Shown here: piece by piece, positions 44,383-52,053 of the stretch
Layout: each line of letters opens with the position of its first letter
Numbering within the stretch: position 1 is the stretch's first letter
NCBI GenBank assembly: GCA_035574275.1
Contig: DATLYY010000005.1
Location: 1 to 60,525 of the forward strand
Direction: 5' to 3'
From: Verrucomicrobiia bacterium
GTDB lineage: Bacteria > Zixibacteria > MSB-5A5 > DSPP01
Length of the DNA: 60,525 nt
Notes under the pieces: generated by a model
The model's database searches: none
The model's input: the letters and a program-made list of their open reading frames with translations, nothing else
What the model was told of the DNA's origin: nothing
Made by a program: the position numbers and the translations under genes

Positions 44383-46173
44383 ATGATGAGTGTGTGGCGT
44401 GTTATATCCCTGATACTTAGCTTACTCGTAAGCTTCATTTTTTCGTTTGTCCTGTCCAAAGCGCAGCAGACCCCTATTGTCAACTGGAACGATTTCGGCC
44501 CCGGTGAGCTGCGGGTGGAACGCTTTCAAATTAGCCAGCCCCTTTCCATTTCGATTACCGGGATGGGGATAAAGCCGGATTATGGCAAGGATGACTGGGA
44601 TGATTGGGACGATTGGGAAGGGCGGGAGGATTACGCTTTGGCCTACGGGTGGATTCTGGATTTGGAAACCAGGAAGCCGGTCTGGTCGATGGCCCGCGAA
44701 CTGCGCCCCGGCAAATTCTGGGGAAAAAAGGGAACCGCGAAGGTGGAGGCCAAAGTCAACCTCCCCGCCGGCAAATACGCCCTGTATTACTACTGCGGAA
44801 TCGGCAAAGACCAGTTCTACTACTTTAATTCCGACTGGAATGACAACGGCTTTTTTGAAGGGCTCAAACGTTTCTTCGGCAACACGGACAAATTCTATTC
44901 CGAAAAGGACCGCCGCAAACTTTACTTCACCGCCACGGCAGAGAAAAACGTCCTCCGCCCGCTGGCGGCCGACCCGCTGGAATCTAAGGTTTCCCTTTCC
45001 ATCACCCGGCCCCGCAACTCCAGCTTCAAGAGTTTGAACTTCAAGCTTTCCGAACCGGCCTCCCTCACCGTCTACTGCCTCGGCGAAAATCCCAAATCGT
45101 ACGACCGGCCGGCCGACGGCGGCTACCTTCAGGATATGCGCTCCCGCAAAAAGCTCTGGGAGCTTGTCCATTCCCGCTCCGAGCATGCCGGGGGGGCGGA
45201 AAAAAACCGCAAGTTTTTCGGCAAAATTTCGCTCCCCGCGGGGGATTATCAAATGGTTTATTTCACCGACGATTCCCACACCTTCGGCCGCTGGAACTCC
45301 CCGCCCCCGTACGATCCGGAATTCTGGGGCATTTCGCTTTTGGCCGAGCCGGGGCAGAAAAGAATCGTCCCGGTCGAGCCGGTCAAGGAGCCGGTCGTGG
45401 TGCAGTTCCTCCGGGTGGGGGACAACGAGCTTCTCTCCACCGGTTTTGTCTTGGACAAGCCGATGGATTTGCGGATCTACTGCATCGGCGAATATTCCGA
45501 AGGGGACCACACCTTTGCCGACTTCGGCTACATTGAAGACGCCGCCACCGGCCAGCGGGTCTGGGAAATGACCCGTTCCAACACCGAGCAGGCCGGCGGG
45601 GCGGACAAAAATCGGATGTTCGACGGCATTGTCCATTTCCCACGGGGCAAATATCTGGTCCGCTACGTCACCGATGACTCCCACTCCTTTGGCGACTGGA
45701 ACTCCACGGCCCCCTACGACCAGGACCACTGGGGGATCGTGGTGGCCGGCGTTCCCGGCAGCTTCGACCCCAAAGCCGTCCGCCCCTACAACGAGGAAAT
45801 TGAATCCAAGGAGGTTTTGGTCAAGCTGGTCGGCGTCCGGGATGACGACGAGCGGGAACAGCGTTTTCGGCTCACCAAAACCACCGCCCTGCGCATCTAC
45901 GCCATCGGCGAGGGAAGCCGGGATGAAATGTACGACTACGCCTGGATTGAAAACAACCAGACCGGACGCACGGTCTGGGAAATGACTTGGCGCAACACCC
46001 TTCCCGCCGGCGGCGCCTCCAAAAACCGGCTTTTCGACGACATTGTTCTCCTGCCCCCGGGAAGCTACACGGTAAAATACGTGACGGACGGCAGCCACTC
46101 CGCGGGGGACTGGAACGCCGCCCCTCCAAAAGACCCCTTCAACTGGGGCGTAACCATCTCCTTGGCGCAATGA
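44383..46173 (+). CDS. Exported protein with four tandem related repeats, function unknown
   Basis: 596 residues from ATG 44383. A signal peptide (MSVWRVISLILSLLVSFIFS, ending near AQQ) is followed by four copies of a repeat of about 120-130 residues. Each has an AIGE/CIGE-like strand, a WEM/WEL segment, an AGGA-K-NR turn, and, in the last three copies, a YVTDDSHSFGDWNS-like end. The first is most diverged. The repeats look like beta-sandwiches, possibly ligand- or surface-binding. The family is not one I recognise. A long opposite-strand frame is a shadow. Confidence 0.8.
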   Translation: MMSVWRVISLILSLLVSFIFSFVLSKAQQTPIVNWNDFGPGELRVERFQISQPLSISITGMGIKPDYGKDDWDDWDDWEGREDYALAYGWILDLETRKPVWSMARELRPGKFWGKKGTAKVEAKVNLPAGKYALYYYCGIGKDQFYYFNSDWNDNGFFEGLKRFFGNTDKFYSEKDRRKLYFTATAEKNVLRPLAADPLESKVSLSITRPRNSSFKSLNFKLSEPASLTVYCLGENPKSYDRPADGGYLQDMRSRKKLWELVHSRSEHAGGAEKNRKFFGKISLPAGDYQMVYFTDDSHTFGRWNSPPPYDPEFWGISLLAEPGQKRIVPVEPVKEPVVVQFLRVGDNELLSTGFVLDKPMDLRIYCIGEYSEGDHTFADFGYIEDAATGQRVWEMTRSNTEQAGGADKNRMFDGIVHFPRGKYLVRYVTDDSHSFGDWNSTAPYDQDHWGIVVAGVPGSFDPKAVRPYNEEIESKEVLVKLVGVRDDDEREQRFRLTKTTALRIYAIGEGSRDEMYDYAWIENNQTGRTVWEMTWRNTLPAGGASKNRLFDDIVLLPPGSYTVKYVTDGSHSAGDWNAAPPKDPFNWGVTISLAQ

Positions 46174-46219
46174 AGGATACCTCTCTTTTCCAGTGGGAAC
46201 TTTTTCCTCGCGAGAGGGT

Positions 46220-46225
46220 TATAAT
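46220..46225 (+). promoter_or_regulatory. -10 box of candidate ncRNA
   Basis: TATAAT at 46220-46225 lies 5-6 bases before the first hairpin at 46231. The -35 region (around 46197-46202) does not match TTGACA, so the promoter strength is uncertain. Confidence 0.45.
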
Positions 46226-46230
46226 AAATG

Positions 46231-46435
46231 AAGGCCAAAATCGGGTCGACCGAACCTTTGGCCTTCTATGGAACACACAGGAGGGATGCCTGGCTCTTCT
46301 CAAGGGTCAAGTCCCTTCTACCAAGAGCCTCCCAGATAGCTGTGTCTGGGATAACCTGCCCTAAGTTCCGGACAGGGTCCGGAACTCTGCAATCGAGCCG
46401 CCTTCGGTCCTACTGAAGGCGGCTCCCGCTTTTTT
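46231..46435 (+). ncRNA. Candidate structured non-coding RNA, unknown family
   Basis: About 205 bases between an exported-protein gene and the AT-rich island. Structure visible by eye: hairpin 1, AAGGCCAAA (46231-46239) with TTTGGCCTT (46257-46265) and inner TCGG/CCGA; a long branched stem, ACACAG (46275-46280) with CTGTGT (46340-46345), GGCTCTT with AAGAGCC, and AAGGG with CCCTT; hairpin 3, AGTTCCGGAC (46364) with GTCCGGAACT (46377), loop AGG; terminator at 46395. No open frame fills it. It matches no 6S, SRP, RNase P or tmRNA motif I could find. Confidence 0.65.
46395..46435 (+). terminator. Strong intrinsic terminator
   Basis: An 11-bp perfect stem, GAGCCGCCTTC (46395-46405) and GAAGGCGGCTC (46415-46425), with a nine-base loop, is followed by CCGCTTTTTT. 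It ends the candidate RNA. Confidence 0.85.
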
Positions 46436-46460
46436 AGCCCTTTTTCACGTGTTTTTGTGG

Positions 46461-46481
46461 GGGCGGGTCTTGTGCCCGCCC
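46461..46481. repeat. Palindromic repeat, GGGCGGG-TCTTGTG-CCCGCCC
   Basis: Seven-base arms GGGCGGG (46461-46467) and CCCGCCC (46475-46481) around loop TCTTGTG. The same 21-mer occurs at 54602, and a variant with changed arms at 60042. It lies just 24 bases before the cyclase start. Confidence 0.8.
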
Positions 46482-46504
46482 GCTTTGCTTTTTATTATAT
46501 AAAT

Positions 46505-47251
46505 ATGGAAGGTGCCAAACGCTTATTGGACTATCTCAACAAGCATGGTGTCAATGAAATAGTTTATTTCTCCGATGGGGCTTTAATAAATCCTGTTAGA
46601 TTTCCAATAGCTGCACTTGAAACGAATGGAGCTATACTTTTTGCAGACTTACCGGGTTTCAGCAAGTATGCAGCTGGGATGGAAGCGGTAGATAGCGCCT
46701 ATTTGGTAAATAATTTCTTCGCTTGGTTTGAGGGAGAAGCCCTACGTCCATACGGTGGTATTGTTGATAAATTCATAGGTGATGCAGTAATGGTAGTTTT
46801 CTTGCCCTTAGAATGCAAGTTGGAACCTCTTGAAGCAGCAATGCAAGCAGCAAGGGCAATGTTAGAAAGAGACCCTTACAGTTTTCGACCGAAAATTGGA
46901 ATTGCCTTTGGACCTATCGCGATATCATTAGTTGGTACTGAAAACTCTGCTATGATTACTACTATGGGGCATACCGTAAACTTGGCATCGAGGTGTGTAT
47001 CAAAATTGGAAAAATCGGGGTCGGTAAGAATTGCCTCTAATGATATCGACCTTGCGAAAAAAGTTTTCAAAGAAGATTCTTCATGGAAACTCAGCGGCCC
47101 GAAAGAATTTTCTCCGAAAAACATGCCGCAAGCGACGATAATAGACGTTGAACGAACGGCAATGTGGGTGCCTAATTGGAATTACAGCCAAAAAATTAAA
47201 GAGGGTATCAAGTTCGCGAGAGATAAGGGCGCAGTGAAGAGTAATTTTTAA
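46505..47251 (+). CDS. Class III nucleotidyl cyclase, cytosolic
   Basis: 248 residues from ATG 46505; upstream codons are repeat sequence. A class III cyclase catalytic domain fills it. Metal-binding Asp48 (FADLPGFS) and Asp93 (KFIGDAVMVVF) are kept, as is Lys89 in the position that selects adenine in many cyclases; Asn159 and Arg163 (GHTVNLASRC) stabilise the transition state. The Asp of the usual GDTVN is His156, so base preference is uncertain. There is no regulatory or membrane domain. The gene is AT-richer than the flanks and may be transferred. Confidence 0.85.
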   Translation: MEGAKRLLDYLNKHGVNEIVYFSDGALINPVRFPIAALETNGAILFADLPGFSKYAAGMEAVDSAYLVNNFFAWFEGEALRPYGGIVDKFIGDAVMVVFLPLECKLEPLEAAMQAARAMLERDPYSFRPKIGIAFGPIAISLVGTENSAMITTMGHTVNLASRCVSKLEKSGSVRIASNDIDLAKKVFKEDSSWKLSGPKEFSPKNMPQATIIDVERTAMWVPNWNYSQKIKEGIKFARDKGAVKSNF

Positions 47252-47304
47252 TAGCGGGAGGCGATTTTCTGAAGAGTCATTCTGTATTTGCCGCTGTACT
47301 GGGA

Positions 47305-47724
47305 TTGGTTTTGGGCTTAATTGTTGGATGGGTGGGTCACGATGTATTAGTATCATATCGATACCAAGTTAAACAGTCTGGCCCAGAAAAAACGAAAGGA
47401 GTTGTAGATGGGGGGCGGTCAATTCCCTCAAAAAAGAAATTCACACCCTTGGAAATCGTTGAGATTGACGCTAAAGTTACTGAATCAAATGATGTGTGGT
47501 GGAAATATGCATGGCGTTTGACGGTTCAGAATTTTTCGGGAGAGCCAATTTCATTTAATGCAACGATTGAGTTTTTAGATAAGGATGGTTTTGTAGTAGA
47601 TGATGATGACGAATATGGTCTTTATCTGGAGTATGGTCAAAAAAAGACATTTACGGGTTATGATCTCATCGTTAGCTCTGTAGCTCCCAATATTGTTAGT
47701 GTAACCGCGAAAGTGGGTCGTTGA
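47305..47724 (+). CDS. Small membrane-anchored protein, beta-rich extracytoplasmic domain
   Basis: 139 residues from TTG 47305. A CTG at 47269 has GGGAGG upstream at 47256-47261 and would add twelve residues, completing a hydrophobic anchor. After the anchor comes a domain with ITVxNFSGEPISFNATIEFLDKDG-like text, reminiscent of FxLYD domains of exported proteins. No catalytic residues were seen. It follows the cyclase by 53 bases and precedes the next gene by 3, so these three are likely one unit. AT-rich. Confidence 0.7.
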   Translation: MVLGLIVGWVGHDVLVSYRYQVKQSGPEKTKGVVDGGRSIPSKKKFTPLEIVEIDAKVTESNDVWWKYAWRLTVQNFSGEPISFNATIEFLDKDGFVVDDDDEYGLYLEYGQKKTFTGYDLIVSSVAPNIVSVTAKVGR

Positions 47725-47727
47725 ATT

Positions 47728-48261
47728 TTGCGAACAAAGAGGATTATTATCATTGGGGCAGTTTCATTTCTGATTTTTGCGGCTATTCTCTTCAGTAACT
47801 ATTTCAACCTTCAATATCGAGTAGACCAACGACTATCTAAAGACCCTCGTAATGAGGGAATACAGATATGGGTGCACTATGCTATGTTAATCAACCCCAC
47901 TAAACTCATTCTCGATTTGAGAAAAGTTAGTTTAGATAAAGCGCCAGCTGATGTATTTCGCTGCCTCAATCACGCCGCCGAGGCCCTGGCCTCAAAGGAT
48001 TTTACTACTGTAGAGTTGCAGTTTCGAGGGAAACCAAAATTTTTACTGGAAGGGAGTTACTTTAAAACACTAGGGCAGGAATATGAATTGCAGAACCCCG
48101 TTTACACCATTCGGACCTTTCCGGAGAATGTTAAAAATATGGACGGAACAGCCGCTTTTTCATCTTGGTCGGGGGGTATGTTAGGGGTATTGCAAAAACA
48201 GATGGAAGATTTTTTGGAATTTAACAAACAGTGGTATGTTAATGAGCTTTCTGAACAATAA
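47728..48261 (+). CDS. Small single-pass membrane protein of unknown function
   Basis: 177 residues from TTG 47728. A helix near the N-terminus (RIIIIGAVSFLIFAAILFSNYF) anchors a domain of about 145 residues. LRKVSLDKAPADVFRCLNHAAEALASKDFTTVELQF and YELQNPVYTIRTFPENVKN are its strongest features; I recognise no family. AT-rich like the cyclase and the preceding gene. It ends 10 bases from the convergent GH57 gene. Confidence 0.65.
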   Translation: MRTKRIIIIGAVSFLIFAAILFSNYFNLQYRVDQRLSKDPRNEGIQIWVHYAMLINPTKLILDLRKVSLDKAPADVFRCLNHAAEALASKDFTTVELQFRGKPKFLLEGSYFKTLGQEYELQNPVYTIRTFPENVKNMDGTAAFSSWSGGMLGVLQKQMEDFLEFNKQWYVNELSEQ

Positions 48262-48271
48262 GGTGGAGAAT

Positions 48272-49990
48272 TTATTTTTCTGTTAATTGATATTCCATCG
48301 GCCAAAACGACTGCACCGAAAAATCGGCAAACAGTTTATCCGATTCCTCGCAATCCTTCAAATAATTTTTCTCCCCCTCGTTCAATTTGTTTCCCTTCAA
48401 AATGCTTTGCGCCATTTCGGACAGCCGGTTGAATTTCTCCCAATGCTCGGCAAAGCGCATCTCGGCGTAATCCCGCGCGGCAAAAGTGGAAATCAAAAAC
48501 TGCCAGTCAGAGGACTCCAAAAGCAAAAGCTCCCGCCCCAGCTGGGTTAGGACTCTTTGGAGATTTTCATTCGTAGAAGCGGCTTGGAGCAGTTCGAGAT
48601 ACTTTTTTTCAGCTTGATAGATTTTCTCCCACGTCCAAACCGTGTCCTTGTTCAGCCAGATGTAATGATGCCCCCCTTCCCCCCAGGAACCCTCCGGAAT
48701 GCTTATCCTTTCGGTAGGGGGGGAAAGTTCAAGCGCCTGACTGCCGGTGGCAAGGGAGCCCTCCGGGTTTTGAGAGAGCTTTTTCCAGAGTTTCTTCAGA
48801 AACTGCGGCCCTTCGAACCACCAATGTCCGAAAAGCTCCGTGTCGTAAAGGGCCGAAAGCACGCCGGGGGTTTTGTTCGTTTCATAATGCTGTTTTAACT
48901 GTTGCGTGACCAGTGAAACCATGTGGTTGGCATTCTCTTCCAGCCGGCTCTCGACATTTGCAAGATTGTACTCCTCTTTTTCCCCCAAATCCGACTTGAT
49001 GCGCGTTACCTTCCAATACCTAAGCCCCCCGGGATAATGTTTCTTGTGAAAATCAAGATAATTCCCATCCCCCGGATACCCGTGCTCCCCCGACCAAACC
49101 AAAACGGTGGTCACCGGGTCGCGGCTGAAAATTGCGACCGGCTTTTTCTCTTTGGCTTCTCCCACCCAGTACGGCCGGTAGGGGCTCCGCTCGCTTTCTG
49201 ATGTTGTTTTCGTTCCCTTCTCTTCCTGCTCTTTCAAGAATCGGAGTGCCGGAAAGCGGTCGATGTACGTGCCCAAAGCTTTCCCCCCCTTAAGCAGATG
49301 GCTGTCGATGAAAAAATACTCGATGCCGTTCTCCTGCAAAAATTCCTCAACCCCTTTGCGCAAAACAGGCTTGATGTCACCGACCGGCGGCGCCCAGGGA
49401 TAGGAGGGACGATAGGCACACTCCGGCAGCCAGATCCCTTTTGGTTTTTTCCCAAAGTGTTTTTGATAGGTTTTTACCGCTTCTTTTACCTGGGCCTGAA
49501 TGGAATTATCCGTTCCCAAAAGGGGAAAATAGCCGTGCGTGGCGCCGGAAGTCAGAATCTCGATAATCCCGTCGTTCTGCAGATTGCGCAGATGGGGGAT
49601 AAGATTGCCGCCGAATTTGTCAAAATACCATTCCTGGGTCTCGGCATAAAATTTCAGCCAGAAACGAGCCACTTCCGCCCGGTTTTCCAGCCCTTCCCGT
49701 ACAAACGTTTCAACATCCGCTCTTGCGGCTTCTCTTTTCTCTTTCAGATAAAAATGCAGTTCTTCCCCCAGCCGTTTGTCCGCCAGCTGTTCGGATAAAA
49801 CGGGAGTCACGCCGAGGGTTGCCCGTGCGGCAATTCCTTCCGCTTTCAACTCGGAAATGGCCCGCAGAATCGGCACATAGCATTCGCAGACCGCCTCGGT
49901 GAGCCAGTCCGTCCCGTGCGGCCAGCGTCCGTGCCCCAAAACATAGGGGAGATGGGTGTGCAGAACTAAATTGAAATACCCGGCCGTCAT
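48272..49990 (-). CDS. GH57 family 1,4-alpha-glucan branching enzyme
   Basis: 572 residues. It cuts an alpha-1,4 glucan and re-joins it as a 1,6 branch. Conserved GH57 regions: HTHLPYV (residues 11-17), the nucleophile Glu190 in WLPECAYRP, and acid/base Asp383 in YDTELFGHWWFEG. Length and C-terminal helical domain fit branching enzymes of the Thermus/Thermococcus type. The stop of DUF3467 overlaps its start by 4 bases. Glycogen synthase genes are not in the window. Confidence 0.93.
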   Translation of the reverse strand: MTAGYFNLVLHTHLPYVLGHGRWPHGTDWLTEAVCECYVPILRAISELKAEGIAARATLGVTPVLSEQLADKRLGEELHFYLKEKREAARADVETFVREGLENRAEVARFWLKFYAETQEWYFDKFGGNLIPHLRNLQNDGIIEILTSGATHGYFPLLGTDNSIQAQVKEAVKTYQKHFGKKPKGIWLPECAYRPSYPWAPPVGDIKPVLRKGVEEFLQENGIEYFFIDSHLLKGGKALGTYIDRFPALRFLKEQEEKGTKTTSESERSPYRPYWVGEAKEKKPVAIFSRDPVTTVLVWSGEHGYPGDGNYLDFHKKHYPGGLRYWKVTRIKSDLGEKEEYNLANVESRLEENANHMVSLVTQQLKQHYETNKTPGVLSALYDTELFGHWWFEGPQFLKKLWKKLSQNPEGSLATGSQALELSPPTERISIPEGSWGEGGHHYIWLNKDTVWTWEKIYQAEKKYLELLQAASTNENLQRVLTQLGRELLLLESSDWQFLISTFAARDYAEMRFAEHWEKFNRLSEMAQSILKGNKLNEGEKNYLKDCEESDKLFADFSVQSFWPMEYQLTEK

Positions 49991-50313
49991 TTACTGCCGG
50001 AACTCTGAAAGCCGATCCCCCCCGCCCCTTTCTGGTCCTGCCCGAATACCTTGATGGACCCGAACTGCCCCTCGAATTTTTTGATGTTGTCCTCCAGCGC
50101 CTGCTGGAGCGATTTGACGTGCTGGGGGGTCATGATCACCCGGGCATATACCTTCGATTTCGGCAGCCCCGGCAAAATCCGGGCGAAGTCCAGAATGAAC
50201 TCCGAGGGGGAATGGGTGATTAAAACGAAATTGGAATAAATCCCCTCGGCCTCCTTTTCCGGAAACTCCAGATTTATCTGCTGCTGCACCGGCTGCGGCG
50301 GTTTGTCGCTCAT
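49987..50313 (-). CDS. DUF3467 domain protein
   Basis: 108 residues. YSNFVLITHSPSEFILDFARILPG and ARVIMTPQHVKSLQQALEDNI are the two conserved blocks of DUF3467, a small cytosolic family of unknown role. ATG 50313 is preceded by AAGGAGG. It overlaps the GH57 gene by 4 bases and so is co-translated with it. Confidence 0.9.
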   Translation of the reverse strand: MSDKPPQPVQQQINLEFPEKEAEGIYSNFVLITHSPSEFILDFARILPGLPKSKVYARVIMTPQHVKSLQQALEDNIKKFEGQFGSIKVFGQDQKGAGGIGFQSSGSK

Positions 50314-50401
50314 TTGTCCTCCTTGTTTTCGCTAAAGATAACAATATATTCAAAAGCTCGGAATGCGCAAAGAAAGGTTGAAAACGTAAATTTTTCGGCG
50401 G

Positions 50402-50426
50402 CGCCGAATGGATTCTGTATTCGGCG
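50402..50426. promoter_or_regulatory. 8-bp inverted repeat upstream of hldE1
   Basis: CGCCGAAT (50402-50409) and ATTCGGCG (50419-50426) are perfect arms around a nine-base loop, followed by TTTT. They lie 28 bases before the RfaE1 start and in the leader of the divergent pair. It could be a weak terminator or a regulator site. Confidence 0.4.
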
Positions 50427-50453
50427 TTTTCCGATAGGCTGGGAAAATAATCG

Positions 50454-51446
50454 ATGTCCGACGCCATAAAAATCTCCCGTCTGAAACAAATCCTCTCCCG
50501 CATGGGGAAAAAACCGGTCGTCGTGCTGGGGGATTTGATGCTGGACGAATATCTCTGGGGCAGCGTCAGCCGCATCTCCCCGGAAGCCCCCGTGCCGGTG
50601 GTGGAAGTTGCCTCCCGGACGATGAAACTGGGGGGCGCCGCCAACGTCGCCTCCAATTTGCGCGCCCTCGGCCATCCGGTTTCACTTTTTGGTTTGATAG
50701 GAAAGGACGACCGGGGGGCATCCCTTTTGGGCCTTTTAAGGCGGATGAAAATCGGCTCGGACGGCGTTTTGGCTTCCCAATCCGCCCCCACCGTCACCAA
50801 AACCCGCATTATCGCCCACTCCCAGCAGGTGGTACGGGTGGATTACGAAAAGCTGGATGAACTGAATGGCAATCTTCTGGAAAAGATGATTTCTCGCTTG
50901 AAAACCGAACTTGCCCGCTCCAAATTTTTGATAATCTCCGATTACGGCAAGGGAGTAATCACCCAGTCGCTTTTGCGTGAGCTGCTCGATTTCTGCCGCC
51001 GGAAGGGGGTTTTCACCGCCGTCGATCCCAAGGAGACCCATTTTCACGAATACCGGCGCGTCTCGGTAATAACCCCCAACCACCACGAAGCCGGGTTCGC
51101 CTTTGGAAAAAGAATTCGCGACCACCAATCCTTGAAGGAGGTCGCCTTCGGTCTCCTAAAAAAACTGGAGGCGGAGTCAATGCTCGTCACACTCGGCGAA
51201 AAGGGGATGTCCCTTTTTATGGACAAAAAGGAATGTTATTTCCCGGCACGCGCCAAAAAAGTGTACGACGTCACCGGCGCGGGGGACACGGTAACCGCCG
51301 TTTTCACTTCCGCCGTCTCCGGCGGGGCAAACTTGCCCGAAGCGGCTTACCTTTCCAATCGCGCCGCCGGTTTGGTGGTGGAAGAACTGGGCACCGCCCA
51401 AGTCACCAAAAAACAGCTCTTGAACGAAATCAAAACGGAGCTTTGA
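50454..51446 (+). CDS. rfaE1: D-glycero-beta-D-manno-heptose-7-phosphate kinase (HldE N-terminal half)
   Basis: 330 residues. PfkB fold with VLGDLMLDEYLWGSVSRISPEAPVPVVEV at the N-terminus and the catalytic GAGD at 275-278. It phosphorylates heptose-7-phosphate at O1 on the path to ADP-heptose. In E. coli kinase and adenylyltransferase are fused as HldE; here they are separate genes with no gap between them. Confidence 0.93.
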   Translation: MSDAIKISRLKQILSRMGKKPVVVLGDLMLDEYLWGSVSRISPEAPVPVVEVASRTMKLGGAANVASNLRALGHPVSLFGLIGKDDRGASLLGLLRRMKIGSDGVLASQSAPTVTKTRIIAHSQQVVRVDYEKLDELNGNLLEKMISRLKTELARSKFLIISDYGKGVITQSLLRELLDFCRRKGVFTAVDPKETHFHEYRRVSVITPNHHEAGFAFGKRIRDHQSLKEVAFGLLKKLEAESMLVTLGEKGMSLFMDKKECYFPARAKKVYDVTGAGDTVTAVFTSAVSGGANLPEAAYLSNRAAGLVVEELGTAQVTKKQLLNEIKTEL

Positions 51447-51914
51447 TTGGGACTCGTTTCGCTTCCCGCTTTAAAAAAAATTGTTTCCCGTCTTAAAAGA
51501 AAAAAGAAAAAAATCGTTTTCACCAACGGCTGCTTTGACCTTCTGCATGCCGGCCACATCACCCTTTTGCGCAAGGCCAAAAGCTTGGGGGATGTTCTAA
51601 TTGTCGGCCTGAACACCGACCGTTCGGTGCGAAATCTGAAGGGAAAAGGCCGCCCGGTCGCCCCGGAAAAAGACCGGGCGCTGGTGCTTTCTGCTCTTCG
51701 CGATGTGGACTACGTCGTTCTCTTTTCCGAACCGACACCAATTAATCTTATTCAAACCCTTTCCCCCGATCTGTTGGTCAAAGGGGCCGATTACAAAAAT
51801 TCCCAAATCGTCGGCGCCGACTGGGTGAATGCAAACGGCGGAAAAGTCGTCCGAATTCCCTTGGTTAAAAGCAAAAGCACATCAGCTATTTACCGGAAAT
51901 TAAAGCGGCTTTGA
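51447..51914 (+). CDS. rfaE2: D-beta-D-heptose-1-phosphate adenylyltransferase (HldE C-terminal half)
   Basis: 155 residues from TTG 51447. The cytidylyltransferase-like nucleotide site is TNGCFDLLHAGH (residues 27-37) with His34 and His37. It makes ADP-heptose for WaaF. A Lys-rich stretch (KRKKKKI) precedes it. The next gene is preceded by its own promoter. Confidence 0.92.
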   Translation: MGLVSLPALKKIVSRLKRKKKKIVFTNGCFDLLHAGHITLLRKAKSLGDVLIVGLNTDRSVRNLKGKGRPVAPEKDRALVLSALRDVDYVVLFSEPTPINLIQTLSPDLLVKGADYKNSQIVGADWVNANGGKVVRIPLVKSKSTSAIYRKLKRL

Positions 51915-51967
51915 ACTGTTCTTTGCCTGCCGGCAACCAGTTGTGCGGCAAGAGCTTCCTTTTCCCC

Positions 51968-51996
51968 TTGACATCCTATTTGGCATACGGTTTATT
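51968..51996 (+). promoter_or_regulatory. Sigma-70 type promoter
   Basis: TTGACA (51968-51973), a 17-base spacer and TTTATT (51991-51996) give a plausible promoter. Its start near 52003 lies before ATG 52054, which supports that start for the TPR gene. Confidence 0.6.
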
Positions 51997-52053
51997 AACT
52001 TGCAATGCAGAACAAACCAGGCGCAGGAGGCGTTGGGTAGTTCTCTTTTCAGG

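Noticed and set aside
44422-46170. 582-residue frame on the minus strand
   Set aside because: It mirrors the codons of the exported four-repeat protein, which has the signal peptide and repeats; the minus frame has neither.
46231-46435. Assignment of the candidate RNA to 6S, 4.5S SRP or RNase P
   Set aside because: The CAGGGTCCGGAACTCTGC stretch loosely recalls SRP RNA, but the GGAAG..GCAG tetraloop region is absent, and other family motifs were not found.
46505-48261. Calling the AT-rich island a Pycsar defence system
   Set aside because: The cyclase fits, but neither partner shows an effector fold, so the label is left as a question.
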